Shown: positions 17,498 through 26,610, counted from the stretch's first letter. The stretch is 64,000 bases of DNA from Afifella aestuarii (GCF_004023665.1 NZ_SAUF01000002.1:372001-436000); one strand, 5' to 3'. Notes: generated from the letters alone by a model not told the origin. Translations and numbers: made by a program.

Positions 17498-17521
17498 GCA
17501 GGCGACGCCTGCAGCTTTTTA
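17498..17521 (+). terminator. Intrinsic terminator after the importer operon
   Basis: GCAGGC-GAC-GCCTGC forms a perfect 6-bp stem closely followed by AGCTTTTT. A second, larger near-perfect stem (11 bp, one mismatch; 17468-17496) lies just before it. Together they should end most transcripts coming from the binding-protein gene. Confidence 0.75.
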
Positions 17522-17528
17522 AATGAGG

Positions 17529-17612
17529 ACGGAGCGCTGCCCTGCGCTCCGTTGAGTCTCCCCTTGGGAGACGGTGACGGATGGGCAGCATGATTGCATC
17601 GCGCCTATCCGT
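17529..17612 (+). promoter_or_regulatory. Stacked hairpins in the puuD leader
   Basis: Three more stems follow the terminator: a perfect 9-bp stem at 17529-17552 (ACGGAGCGC/GCGCTCCGT), a perfect 7-bp stem at 17556-17572 (GTCTCCC/GGGAGAC), and a 10-bp stem with one G-U at 17577-17612 (ACGGATGGGC/GCCTATCCGT) whose 16-base loop can fold further. The last ends 18 bases before the puuD ATG, close to the ribosome site GGGAGAAAG. Candidate for RNA-level control of puuD. Confidence 0.4.
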
Positions 17613-17630
17613 GCGTGATCGGGAGAAAGA

Positions 17631-18857
17631 ATGGGTGCGATCGTCTGGGAATGGCTGAGCCTTGCCGTGCGCTTCGTGCACGTGATCACCGGCATCGCCT
17701 GGATCGGCTCATCGTTTTATTTCATCGCGCTCGATCTCGGCCTCAGGCGCCGTGAGGGACTGCCGGACGGCGTCACCGGCGAGGCCTGGCAGGTGCATGG
17801 CGGCGGCTTCTACCACATGCAGAAATATGCCGTGGCGCCGCATTTCATGCCGGACGAGCTCACCTGGTTCAAATGGGAGAGCTATTTCACCTTCCTCTCC
17901 GGCTTCGTGCTCCTCTGCATCGTCTATTATTTCGGCGCCGAGCTCTTCCTGATCGACCCGTCGATCGCCGATATTCCCGAATGGGGCGCGGTTCTCATCG
18001 GCCTTGCCGGTCTCGGCTCCGGCTGGCTCGCCTATGACCGGCTCTGCCGCTCGCCGCTCGGGCGCCACGACACGCTTCTTTTCGTCGTGCTCTTCGTCTT
18101 TCTGGTCGTGGCCTTCTTCCTCTTCTGCCACGTCTTTTCCGGGCGCGGCGCCTTCATCCATTGCGGTGCGCTCATCGCCACGATCATGACGGCGAACGTC
18201 TTCTTCGTGATCATTCCGAACCAGAAGATCGTGGTCGCCGACCTGAAGGCGGGGCGGGAGCCGGCCGCGCATCTCGGCAAGGCGGCGAAGCAGCGCTCGC
18301 TGCACAACAATTATCTGACGCTGCCCGTCCTCTTCTTCATGCTGTCGAACCATTATCCGCTCGCTTTCGCGACAGAGTGGAACTGGCTGATCGCCATTCT
18401 GGTGCTGCCGACAGGCGCGCTCATCCGGCATTTCTTCAACACGATGCATCGGACGGGCCGGAAGCTCTGGTGGCCCTGGGCGGTGGTCGCCGTGCTCGTC
18501 GCCGCGATCGTGGCGCTGTCGCGCTTTCCGGGCTACGGGCCGCAGGAGGCGGCGGATGCCAGGATCGACAAGGATCCCGAGCTCGCTCTGATGGCCTCGA
18601 TGCATTTCGACGAGGCGCAGGCGATCGTCATGGGGCATTGCTCCATGTGCCACGCCGCCGAGCCTTTGTTTGAAGGGGTTCACACGGCGCCGAAGGGCGT
18701 GCTCCTCGACACACCCGAAGAGGTGGCCCGCAACTGGCAGAGGATCGACATGCAGGCGGTGCGCTCCAAAGCCATGCCGCCGCCGGGGGTTGCCGTGATC
18801 AGCCCCGAGGAACGGCAGACGCTCGCCGCCTGGATCGGAAGCCGGTCGGCATGGTGA
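17631..18857 (+). CDS. puuD: Urate hydroxylase PuuD with cytochrome c domain
   Basis: Membrane-bound urate oxidase that converts urate to 5-hydroxyisourate and passes electrons to the respiratory chain, replacing soluble uricase. The 408-residue protein starts MGAIVWEWLSLAVRFVHVITGIAWIG and has about eight membrane segments with conserved HGGGFYHMQKY, FKWESYFTFLSG and SNHYPLAFATEW, then a C-terminal cytochrome c domain with the haem site CSMCH and distal Met candidates near KAMPPPG. The family fits this design. It lies between the purine importer and guaD and shares a 7-base overlap with guaD. Its product feeds UraH and the PuuE-UraD fusion. Confidence 0.94.
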   Translation: MGAIVWEWLSLAVRFVHVITGIAWIGSSFYFIALDLGLRRREGLPDGVTGEAWQVHGGGFYHMQKYAVAPHFMPDELTWFKWESYFTFLSGFVLLCIVYYFGAELFLIDPSIADIPEWGAVLIGLAGLGSGWLAYDRLCRSPLGRHDTLLFVVLFVFLVVAFFLFCHVFSGRGAFIHCGALIATIMTANVFFVIIPNQKIVVADLKAGREPAAHLGKAAKQRSLHNNYLTLPVLFFMLSNHYPLAFATEWNWLIAILVLPTGALIRHFFNTMHRTGRKLWWPWAVVAVLVAAIVALSRFPGYGPQEAADARIDKDPELALMASMHFDEAQAIVMGHCSMCHAAEPLFEGVHTAPKGVLLDTPEEVARNWQRIDMQAVRSKAMPPPGVAVISPEERQTLAAWIGSRSAW

Positions 18858-20191
18858 GCACGAAATCCGCCGCTCCGGGCCGGGTGGACGCGATCCGCGG
18901 CCGGCTTCTGTGGTTTGAGGCCGATCCCTATCTCGCCGGCGAGCGCGAGGCCGTGCGCTATCTCGAGGACGGGCTTCTCGTTCTGAAAGACGGGCGGATC
19001 GCGGCCGTGGGTGAAGCGGGCGCGCTCGCGACGACGCTGCCCGAAAATGCCGTCATCGCCGATCACCGCCCGCATCTCGTCATGCCGGGCTTGATCGACC
19101 CGCATCTCCATATGCCGCAGACGCAGGTGATCGCCTCCTACGGCGCGCATCTTCTGGAATGGCTGGAGAAATACACGTTTGTCGAGGAGCAGAAATACGC
19201 CGATCCCGGCATTTGCGCGGTGGCCTCGACCTTCCTTCTCGACGAGCTTTTGCGCTCCGGCACGACGAGCGGCGCGGTTTATGGCTCGGTGCATCCAGAA
19301 TCCGCCGACGCGCTCTTTGCCGAGGCGTTCAAGCGGAACATGCGGCTTGTCGCCGGCAAGGTGATGATGGACCGGGCCGCACCGGACGCGCTCCTCGATA
19401 CACCGGAGACGGGATATGAGGAGTCAAAGGCGCTGATCGAGAAATGGCACGGGCACGGCCGGCTCTCTTATGCGATCACGCCGCGCTTTGCCGTCACGTC
19501 GTCGGAGGCACAGCTCGAGGCGGCCGGTGCGCTCGCGGCGGAATACCCTCAGATGCACATCCAGACGCATCTGTCGGAGAACACGCTCGAGATCGAAACC
19601 GTCGCCCGCGATTTTTCATGGTCTGAGGATTATACCGCCGTCTACGAACGCTACGGGCTGGTGCGGAAGAAGGCGCTGTTCGGCCATTGCATCCATCTCT
19701 CTAAGCGTGAACGCCAGGCGCTGGCGCAGGCCGGGGCCTCCGCGATCTCGTGTCCGACCTCGAACCTTTTCCTGGGCTCCGGTCTTTTCGATCTTGCGGC
19801 CATGCGCGCGGCCGAACCGGCGGTGAAGGTCGGGGTCGCAACCGATATCGGCGGCGGCACCTCCTATTCGATGCTCCAGACGGTGTCGGAATTCTACAAG
19901 GTGCTGGCGCTCAAGGAGCAGCGGCTGACGCCGTTCGAGGCCTTTCACATGCTGACGCTCGGCAATGCCGAGGCGCTCTGCCTCGACGATCGTATCGGCA
20001 CGTTCCGGCCCGGGATGGAGGCCGATTGCGTCGTGCTCGACAGTGCCGCGACACCGGCCATGCGCTGGCGCATGGAGAGGGTGGAGACGCTCTTTGAAGA
20101 GCTCTTCGTGCTGATGATGCTGGGCGATGATCGCGCGGTTGCCGCGACTTATCTAATGGGTGCGCCCGCTTACAGTTCCGAAAAGGCTTAG
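18851..20191 (+). CDS. guaD: Guanine deaminase
   Basis: Zinc amidohydrolase that deaminates guanine to xanthine, the XDH substrate. The 446-residue length is normal. Metal and substrate motifs are in order: PGLIDPHLHMPQTQVIASYG, later HIQTHLSEN, ALFGHCIHLS and VATDIGGGTSYSML with the catalytic Asp. The ATG overlaps the end of puuD, so the two are coupled. Its position completes a route from guanine through xanthine and urate to allantoate. The downstream neighbour (DUF4112) is convergent and its stop codon overlaps that of guaD by 4 bases. Confidence 0.95.
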   Translation: MVSTKSAAPGRVDAIRGRLLWFEADPYLAGEREAVRYLEDGLLVLKDGRIAAVGEAGALATTLPENAVIADHRPHLVMPGLIDPHLHMPQTQVIASYGAHLLEWLEKYTFVEEQKYADPGICAVASTFLLDELLRSGTTSGAVYGSVHPESADALFAEAFKRNMRLVAGKVMMDRAAPDALLDTPETGYEESKALIEKWHGHGRLSYAITPRFAVTSSEAQLEAAGALAAEYPQMHIQTHLSENTLEIETVARDFSWSEDYTAVYERYGLVRKKALFGHCIHLSKRERQALAQAGASAISCPTSNLFLGSGLFDLAAMRAAEPAVKVGVATDIGGGTSYSMLQTVSEFYKVLALKEQRLTPFEAFHMLTLGNAEALCLDDRIGTFRPGMEADCVVLDSAATPAMRWRMERVETLFEELFVLMMLGDDRAVAATYLMGAPAYSSEKA

Positions 20192-20673
20192 CGGCGCTTC
20201 TGCGCCGTCGCATTCTTCGGGGTCACGTCGCGCATGTGTGCATCGCCGGTGACGTCGACCATGCCGATGCCGTGCTTTTCCCGAAGATGCTCGGTCAGAA
20301 GCCGGACATTGCGCAGATTGGCCTTGAAATAGACGTCGCCGAGATCGCCGACGAGGGGCACGAGGCCGAGCGCGAAGTCGAAGCCGGCATTGCGCACCAT
20401 CTTCGCCTTCACGTCCGTGTCGGCGCCGAGCTGATGGGCGCGGTAGATGAGATAGGCGGAGATGATGCCGCCCGCCGCATCGCCGATGCCGGGGATGAGG
20501 CCGATCAGGGAATCGAAGCCGAAACGGAAACCGGGCACGCCGAAGCGCGCATCCATCATCTTCGCCAGCGATTCAAGCCGGTTGAGCTCGCGCTCGATTT
20601 CTACAGCGCTGTGCTGGCGCGAAGAGGTGCGGTCGAAGCCGGTGTCGAAACGAGATGAAGCGGTGCGGTCCAT
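20188..20673 (-). CDS. DUF4112 domain protein
   Basis: A 161-residue protein with the DUF4112 core: ELNRLESLAKMMDARFGVPG, FRFGFDSLIGLIPGIGDAAG, ISAYLIYRAHQLG, and FDFALGLVPLVGDLGDVYFKA. The two LIPGIGD/LVPLVGD repeats sit in hydrophobic helices, so it is probably a small inner-membrane protein. Function unknown. The N-terminal 25 residues are Ser/Thr-rich and the C-terminus is basic. It converges on guaD with a 4-base overlap and runs the same way as the puuB-like gene behind it. Confidence 0.85.
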   Translation of the reverse strand: MDRTASSRFDTGFDRTSSRQHSAVEIERELNRLESLAKMMDARFGVPGFRFGFDSLIGLIPGIGDAAGGIISAYLIYRAHQLGADTDVKAKMVRNAGFDFALGLVPLVGDLGDVYFKANLRNVRLLTEHLREKHGIGMVDVTGDAHMRDVTPKNATAQKRR

Positions 20674-20733
20674 GAAGCGATAACGCGCTCGCGTTGTGCG
20701 TGTTCCCGCGCGCGTCTTCGCCTTGCGCCGTGC

Positions 20734-22008
20734 TCAGAACCGGTCGACGAGCTGGCCGTGCCAGATGGCGAGGCTCACCATGGCGCGGCGGAGTGCGGTG
20801 ATGCCGGGCACGCGGCCGACCTTGAGGTCGGTGTAGAGGGCGAGTTCCTGCGGCACACGGCCGAGCGCCTCTTCGGCGAGGAGCTTGCCGACATAGGGCG
20901 CGAGCGCCACGCCCTGGCCGGAAAAGCCGGCGGCCGTCATGACGCCCGGCGCGATCTCGCGGATGAAGGGCATGCGCGCCGGCGTGATCGAGACGACGCC
21001 GCCCCAGCCATGGGCGATCTTGATGTCCTTCAGCTGCGGATAGACGCGCAGGAAATGCGGCCGCACGAAGCTGCCGATGTCGGAGGGGATGCGCCCGGCG
21101 CTGCTTTCGCCGCCGCCGAAGAGGAGACGACCGTCCGCCGATTTGCGCCAGTAGCAGATGACGAAATAGCTGTCGGAGGCGCATTCGCCGCCGGGCAGCA
21201 CGGTTTCGGCGAGATCGCCGAGCGGTTCCGTCGCCACCATGAAGCTGTTGACGCCGACGGTGCGCCCGCGGGTGACGGCCTCGAACGGGCCCGAGCGCCC
21301 GTTGGTGGTGACGATGAGGCGCTCCGCCGTCACCTCGCCGGACGGTGTTTGGACGCGAAAACGCCCGTTCTCTTTCCTGTAGGAGAGGGCGGGGCTGTCT
21401 TCGTAAAGGCGGGCGCCTGCGGCCTCGGTCGCGCCGGCGAGGCCAAGGAGAAAGGCGTAAGGGTCGAGATGGCCGGCGCCTGTGTCGCGACAGCCGCCGT
21501 AATAGGAGGGCGAGCCGACCGCCGCTGCCGCTTCCTCACGGCTCAAGACCTCGATGTCGGGATAATCGTAGCGCTCCCGCAGCGTCTCGACGAAATGGGC
21601 GTTTTCCTTTTCGTCGGCCGGCCGGTGGAAGACGTCGATGAGACCGTTGGTGATGTCGCAGCCGAAGCGGGCGGCAAGGCCGCGCACGAGCGCTTTTGCC
21701 TCTTCGCCCACCTGCCAGAGCGCCTTGGCACGCTCAAAGCCGTAATGCTTTTCGAGCCAGAGAATGTCGCGGCGCTGGCCGGAATGGATCTGGCCGCCAT
21801 TGCGCCCCGACGCGCCGTAGCCGAGGCGGTCCGCCTCCAGCAGCACCACCCGCGTCCCCGCTTCGGCGAGATGCAGGGCCGCGGAAAGGCCGGCGAGGCC
21901 GCCGCCGATAACGCAGACATCGGCGTCCGTCTGTCCCGAGAGCATCGGCCTTTCGGGGCGGTCACCGGCTGTCAGATGGTACCAGGAGGGCGGGAAAGGC
22001 CGCGGCAC
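20734..22008 (-). CDS. puuB: FAD-dependent oxidase, PuuB/gamma-glutamylputrescine oxidase-like
   Basis: Flavoprotein amine oxidase (424 residues) of the DAO family. It has the FAD-binding VCVIGGGLAGLSAALHLAEAG, LLEADRLGYGASGRNGGQ (typical of PuuB/OrdL-type enzymes), the substrate-domain YWRKSADGRLLFGGGES, and the C-terminal GFSGQGVALAPYVGKLLAEE. Likely oxidises gamma-glutamylputrescine or a similar glutamylated amine. Support for PuuB comes from the adjacent upstream PuuA-like gene (gap 23 bases). Other DAO substrates cannot be excluded. An aldehyde dehydrogenase and PuuD-type amidase of the polyamine pathway are not in the window. Confidence 0.85.
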   Translation of the reverse strand: MPRPFPPSWYHLTAGDRPERPMLSGQTDADVCVIGGGLAGLSAALHLAEAGTRVVLLEADRLGYGASGRNGGQIHSGQRRDILWLEKHYGFERAKALWQVGEEAKALVRGLAARFGCDITNGLIDVFHRPADEKENAHFVETLRERYDYPDIEVLSREEAAAAVGSPSYYGGCRDTGAGHLDPYAFLLGLAGATEAAGARLYEDSPALSYRKENGRFRVQTPSGEVTAERLIVTTNGRSGPFEAVTRGRTVGVNSFMVATEPLGDLAETVLPGGECASDSYFVICYWRKSADGRLLFGGGESSAGRIPSDIGSFVRPHFLRVYPQLKDIKIAHGWGGVVSITPARMPFIREIAPGVMTAAGFSGQGVALAPYVGKLLAEEALGRVPQELALYTDLKVGRVPGITALRRAMVSLAIWHGQLVDRF

Positions 22009-22031
22009 GGCTTGCTCGAAAGTTGGAGGGG

Positions 22032-23447
22032 TTAGACGCTGAGAAGGAGGTATTCACGCTCCCAGGGGCTGATCACCCCCATGAAGGTTTCGTATTCGGT
22101 TTCCTTGATGCCGCGATAGATGCTGACGAAGGGGCTGCCGAAGATTTCCACCAGTTCCGGTGTGTTCTCCAGAAGCTGGACGGCATCGAGAATGGAACGC
22201 GGCAGGGTGAAGGGCGCGTCATAGCCCGTGCCGGCCGCCGGTTCGTCCGGTTCGAGCTTGTTGACGAGACCGAGATAGCCGCAGGCGAGAGAGGCCGCGA
22301 TCGCGAGATAGGGATTGGCGTCGGAGGAGGGGACGCGGTTTTCCACGCGCCGCGCCGCAGGATCGGAAAGAGGCACGCGCAGCCCGACGGTGCGGTTGTC
22401 GTAGCCCCAGCGCATGTTGATCGGCGCCGAGGTGTGCGGCGTGATGCGGCGATAGGAATTCACGAACGGCGCCATCATCGCCATGGCGCGCGGAATGTAG
22501 GTCTGCAGGCCGGCGATATAATAGAGGAATTCCTTGCTGGCCCCGCCGTCCGGCGTGGAGAAGATGTTGTCGCCCGTCTTAAGGCTCACCACCGAATGGT
22601 GGATGTGCATGGCCGAGCCCGGTTCGGCGGCAATCGGCTTCGCCATGAAGGTCGCGTACATCTCGTGGCGCAGCGCCGCCTCGCGGATCGTGCGCTTGAA
22701 CAGAAACACCTGGTCGGCGAGTTCGACGGGATCGCCGTGGCGCAGATTGATTTCCATCTGCGCCGTTCCCGCCTCATGGGCGAGCGTGTCGATCTCGAGC
22801 CCCTGGGCTTCTGAGAATTCGTAGATGTCGTCGAAGAGGGCCTCGAACTCGTTGACCGCGGAGATCGAATAGGCCTGGCGGGCGCGCTCCGTGCGCCCGG
22901 ATCGTCCGACCGGCGGCTCGAGCGGATAATCCGGATCGAGATTGGGTTTGACGAGATAGAATTCGAGCTCGGGCGCGACCACCGGCTGGATGCCGGCGTC
23001 GTTGTAGAGCTGGATGACCTGCTGCAGCACCCGGCGCGGGGAAACTTCCACCGGACGCCCGTCGCGGTGATAGGCGTTGTGGATGACATGCGCGGTCGGG
23101 TCGGACGCCCAGGGCACGACGGCGAGGGTGGAGAAATCCGGGCGGAAGATGAGATCGCCGTCCGTGATGGATTCGGCGTATTCCTCTTCGTCGCGGTCCG
23201 GATAATCGCCGGTGATGGTCTGGGTGAAGATCGCCGCCGGCAGCGTCATCGGCTTGTCGTCGAAGAATTTTCCGGTCGGCATCAGCTTGCCGCGGGCGAC
23301 ACCGGCCTGATCGGGCACGATGCATTCGATGTCTTCGATGGCCCGTTCCCGGCACCAGCGCCGGGCTTCTTCACTGTTGGCGACGCCGCGTCGGAGAGAG
23401 GTTTCCGGGTCCGTCGGCGTGGCCGTGGCTTTATGCGATTCGGTCAT
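22032..23447 (-). CDS. puuA: Glutamine synthetase family, gamma-glutamylputrescine synthetase-like
   Basis: ATP-dependent ligase (471 residues) of the GS-III-like PuuA/GlnA4 family, which joins glutamate to putrescine or another amine. The N-terminal beta-grasp part reads IECIVPDQAGVARGKLMP; the catalytic part has APELEFYLVKP, LAHEAGTAQMEINLRHGDP, GSAMHIHHSVVSL with metal His, and NRTVGLRVPLSDPAARRVENRVP. The ATG at 23447 has GAGG eight bases upstream; longer frames run into the neighbouring gene's region. It precedes the puuB-like oxidase on the same strand. A putrescine-type importer (37-41 kb) may supply the substrate. Confidence 0.87.
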   Translation of the reverse strand: MTESHKATATPTDPETSLRRGVANSEEARRWCRERAIEDIECIVPDQAGVARGKLMPTGKFFDDKPMTLPAAIFTQTITGDYPDRDEEEYAESITDGDLIFRPDFSTLAVVPWASDPTAHVIHNAYHRDGRPVEVSPRRVLQQVIQLYNDAGIQPVVAPELEFYLVKPNLDPDYPLEPPVGRSGRTERARQAYSISAVNEFEALFDDIYEFSEAQGLEIDTLAHEAGTAQMEINLRHGDPVELADQVFLFKRTIREAALRHEMYATFMAKPIAAEPGSAMHIHHSVVSLKTGDNIFSTPDGGASKEFLYYIAGLQTYIPRAMAMMAPFVNSYRRITPHTSAPINMRWGYDNRTVGLRVPLSDPAARRVENRVPSSDANPYLAIAASLACGYLGLVNKLEPDEPAAGTGYDAPFTLPRSILDAVQLLENTPELVEIFGSPFVSIYRGIKETEYETFMGVISPWEREYLLLSV

Positions 23448-23530
23448 GATCACCTCGCCCCCTTCATACCCGATGATGAGGCGAAGGCGAAGCTCGACGA
23501 ATGGGCGGTCAAACGGGCCGCCGGCACAGC

Positions 23531-24406
23531 TCAGTCGAAGAGGTCGAGACCGAATTTGTAGGTGAGGCCGAGAGCCGCCGTGAACTGGTTCTCGCTGCCG
23601 ACATCGGTGATCGGCGAATCCGCGGCATCGCCGATGAGCCGCTCGTAGTTGGCCTGGCCGACGACCGACCAATTCTCGGTGAAGGCGTAACGCGCTTCGA
23701 GCGAAGCCCCGACACCTTTGATGCCGCCGTCGGGATCGAAGACCGCAAGCCCCGAGGCCGCCGCCTGCTCCGGCGTGATGCCGAGATAGGTCTGCAGATA
23801 TTCCGCATCGGCGAAGGAAAGCCGGGGGCCGGCCGTGATTTCGAGCTTGTTGGTCGGATGCGTCACGAGATTGACGCCCGTCTCGCCGACGAAGCCGTCA
23901 TGGCCCGTCACGCCGCGGCGCAGCGCGAGATAGGCTTCGAGATCGTTCCACCGGTATTTGACGGCGCCGCCGAGTTCGACCGCCGTATCGACGTCGCCGA
24001 TGCCGCGAAGCTTGGAATAATCGCTGTCGTCGCGCTCGCGCACGACGCGGAAGGACGGGCTGACCGAAAGCCCCTGTTCCGGCTTGCCGCCGAACTCGCC
24101 GAAAACCGGCAGGCTGAGATAATGCAGGGCGACGAAGGGCTGCGGCTGGACCGTATAATCGTCCGCGCCCTCATAGGCGGGCTGGACCGAGGCGCCGGCG
24201 CCGAGCTCCAGAATGAGATCGTGGCTGCTCTTGTCCGCGGGAACGGGTGTTTCCTGCGCGGCAACGGGCGTGGTGGCCGACGAGGCGGCGATGAACGCTG
24301 CCAGGACACTGCCTGCGAACGCACGGATCGCAGCGCGCGGGTGAACCCGCCGCTTTTTCCCGGATCTGTCGGCCGAATTCTCGATGATGTCGCCAAGCTC
24401 TTGCAT
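23531..24406 (-). CDS. MipA/OmpV family outer membrane protein
   Basis: A probable outer-membrane beta-barrel of about 290 residues. A hydrophobic signal segment (IRAFAGSVLAAFIAASSAT) ends in AAQE. The mature part has LILELGAGASVQPAYEGADDY, typical of MipA/OmpV, alternating strands such as EITAGPRLSFADAEYLQTYLG, and ends with FTAALGLTYKFGLDLFD, a C-terminal aromatic as in barrels. Start is uncertain: ATG at 24406 or GTG at 24436; neither has a clear ribosome site, and both leave about 30-40 residues before the signal core. It lies downstream of the efflux operon but 121 bases away. Confidence 0.8.
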   Translation of the reverse strand: MQELGDIIENSADRSGKKRRVHPRAAIRAFAGSVLAAFIAASSATTPVAAQETPVPADKSSHDLILELGAGASVQPAYEGADDYTVQPQPFVALHYLSLPVFGEFGGKPEQGLSVSPSFRVVRERDDSDYSKLRGIGDVDTAVELGGAVKYRWNDLEAYLALRRGVTGHDGFVGETGVNLVTHPTNKLEITAGPRLSFADAEYLQTYLGITPEQAAASGLAVFDPDGGIKGVGASLEARYAFTENWSVVGQANYERLIGDAADSPITDVGSENQFTAALGLTYKFGLDLFD

Positions 24407-24527
24407 GGAACAATCGCTACCGACTCCACGCTGCACAGCAAAGAAACGAATCGTCCGGCGATGGGCTTTTTCGGAAACCGTGGCGGCGCGGCCACGCCCG
24501 ATGCCGCAGAGGGTGGTCGCTCTGCGC

Positions 24528-25661
24528 TCAGTCGAGGGTGTTGCGGAAGCGGATGAGGGCGAGCGCGGCGATGACGCCGAGGAAGGCGAGGATCGGCCAG
24601 ATTTCCGGCCAGACGAAGGAGAGGTCGCTGCCCTTCAGCATGATGCCGCGCACGACGCGCAGGAAATGCGTGAGCGGCAGGACATTGCCGAGGATCTGCG
24701 CCCATTCCGGCATGCCGCGGAAGGGGAACATGAAACCCGAGAGAAGGATCGACGGCAGAAAGAAGAAGAACGTCATCTGCATCGCCTGGAGCTGCGTGCG
24801 GGCGAGCGTGGAGAAGGTGTAGCCGAGCGTCACATTGGCGGCGAGGAAGATGGTGACGGCGACGAGAAGGGCGAGATAATTGCCGAGCATCGGCACGTTG
24901 AAGAGCGTGAGCGCGGCGGCGAGGATGACGACGACCTGGATGAGGCCGAGGCCGATATAGGGCACGATCTTGCCGATCATGATCTCCACCGGTTTGACCG
25001 GCATGGAGAGGAGATTCTCCATCGTGCCGCGTTCGATCTCGCGGGTGAGGGCGAGCGCCGTCATCAAGGTCGTGGTCATGGTGAGGATGGTGCCGAGAAG
25101 GCCCGGCACGATGTTGTACTGGCTGATGCCCTCCGGATTGTAGAGGCGGTGGATGATGACGTCGGCGCTGCGCGCCTGTGCGCTTTTTGAACCGAGCGGG
25201 CCGCTCAGGACATGGGCGATGGCGCGGCTGACGATCTCCGGCATGGCGGCGAGCGCATTGGCGGAGGCGGCGGGATCCGTCGCGTCGGCTTCCACGACGA
25301 CTTCGGGGGAAAGCCCGCGCACGAGATCGCGCTCGAAATTCTGCGGAATGGTGAGAACGAAGGAGAGCGAGCCGTCTTCGAGGGCTGCGCGCGCGTCCGT
25401 CTCGCGGGCGAGCGGGGCGGCAATGTCGAAATAGCCGGAGGTTTCCATGCCCGCGACGATGGCGCGCGACACCGGCCCGCCGTCGAGGACGAGGACGCCC
25501 GTCGGCAGCATCTTCGGATCGGTGTTGATGGCATAGCCGAAGAGGATGAGCTGCAGGATGGGGATGCCGATGATCATCGCGAAGGTGAGCCGGTCGCGGC
25601 GCATCTGGATGACTTCTTTGAGGAGCACCGCCTTGATGCGGGAGAGCGAGATCAGGCCCAT
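24528..25661 (-). CDS. ABC-2 type export permease (YhhJ/YbhS-like)
   Basis: Inner-membrane permease of 377 residues. It begins with ISLSRIKAVLLKEVIQMRRDRLTF, then a transmembrane helix ending GYAINTDPKMLP, a large periplasmic domain (about residues 55-175), and five helices in the C-terminal half with the ABC-2 block EIERGTMENLLSMPVKPVEIMIGK and FFLPSILLSGFMFPFRGMP. It is the last gene of tetR-hlyD-ATPase-permease, one base behind the ATPase. E. coli ybhGFSR has two permeases; here only one follows, so it probably works as a homodimer. Confidence 0.92.
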   Translation of the reverse strand: MGLISLSRIKAVLLKEVIQMRRDRLTFAMIIGIPILQLILFGYAINTDPKMLPTGVLVLDGGPVSRAIVAGMETSGYFDIAAPLARETDARAALEDGSLSFVLTIPQNFERDLVRGLSPEVVVEADATDPAASANALAAMPEIVSRAIAHVLSGPLGSKSAQARSADVIIHRLYNPEGISQYNIVPGLLGTILTMTTTLMTALALTREIERGTMENLLSMPVKPVEIMIGKIVPYIGLGLIQVVVILAAALTLFNVPMLGNYLALLVAVTIFLAANVTLGYTFSTLARTQLQAMQMTFFFFLPSILLSGFMFPFRGMPEWAQILGNVLPLTHFLRVVRGIMLKGSDLSFVWPEIWPILAFLGVIAALALIRFRNTLD

Positions 25662-25662
25662 C

Positions 25663-26610
25663 TCACCCCTCCAGCGCCTGGGCCTGGCTCATCAGGCGGA
25701 TGAAGACGTCTTCGAGCGTCGTTTCGCCCTGGCGCACGGCGATGTCGTGGTCGCTCTTGACGGCATCGATCGCGGTTTTGAGGGCTTGCGCATCGGAGCC
25801 GACGACATGCACCTCGCTGCCGAAGGGCGCCACCTGTTCCACGCCCTTTGCCCCCGTCAGCGCTTTGGCGGCCGCCGGGGCGCCTTTGCCGCTCAAGATG
25901 AAGGTCGTAAGCTTCGACTGGTCGATGATCTCTGAGACCGTGCCGCGCGCCACGATGGTGCCATAGGCGATATAGACGATGCGGTGGCACCGCTCCGCCT
26001 CGTCCATGTAATGGGTGGAGACGAGGACGGTGAGGCCCGTTTCTGCGAGCTCGTGGATCTCGTCCCAGAATTCGCGCCGCGCCTTCGGATCGACGCCCGC
26101 CGTCGGCTCGTCGAGGAGAAGGAGCTCCGGCGTGTGCATGGTGCAGGCGGCGAGCGCCAGACGCTGCTTCCAGCCGCCCGACAACGTGCCCGCGAGCTGA
26201 CCGCGCCTCGAGGCGAGGCCGAGACGGTCGAGCGTGTCTTTGGCTGCCTTGCGCACGTTTGTCATGCCGTAGAGGCGCGCGACGAAGACCAGATTTTCCT
26301 CGATCGTCAGGTCTTCGTAGAGCGAGAAACGCTGCGTCATGTAGCCGACGCGCCGCTTGATCTCTTCGGCTTGGGTCAGGATGTCGTAGCCAAGGCAGGT
26401 GCCGCTGCCGCCGTCGGGATGCAAAAGCCCGCAGATCATGCGGATGGTCGTGGTCTTGCCGGAGCCGTTCGGACCCAGGAAGCCGACGATCTCGCCGCGC
26501 GCGATCTCAAGGTCGATGTCCTTGACGACCGCCTTGCCGCCGAAGCGCTTGGTGAGATCCTCGACCTCGATGACGGGCGCGCGATCGCTTTGGCTGGTGC
26601 CCGACCTCAT
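25663..26610 (-). CDS. ABC-2 exporter ATP-binding protein (YbhF-like, single domain)
   Basis: ATPase of 315 residues driving the adjacent permease. It has Walker A GPNGSGKTTTIRM, Q-loop GYMTQRFSLYEDLTIEENL, signature LSGGWKQRLALA, Walker B LLLLDEPTAGVDP and switch His in VSTHYMDEAERC. The C-terminal 70 residues form the extra domain common in ABC-2 exporters. The ATG at 26610 (MRSGTSQSDRAPVIEVEDL) overlaps the hlyD-like gene's stop by 4 bases; longer frames enter that gene. Unlike E. coli YbhF it has one nucleotide-binding domain. Confidence 0.93.
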   Translation of the reverse strand: MRSGTSQSDRAPVIEVEDLTKRFGGKAVVKDIDLEIARGEIVGFLGPNGSGKTTTIRMICGLLHPDGGSGTCLGYDILTQAEEIKRRVGYMTQRFSLYEDLTIEENLVFVARLYGMTNVRKAAKDTLDRLGLASRRGQLAGTLSGGWKQRLALAACTMHTPELLLLDEPTAGVDPKARREFWDEIHELAETGLTVLVSTHYMDEAERCHRIVYIAYGTIVARGTVSEIIDQSKLTTFILSGKGAPAAAKALTGAKGVEQVAPFGSEVHVVGSDAQALKTAIDAVKSDHDIAVRQGETTLEDVFIRLMSQAQALEG

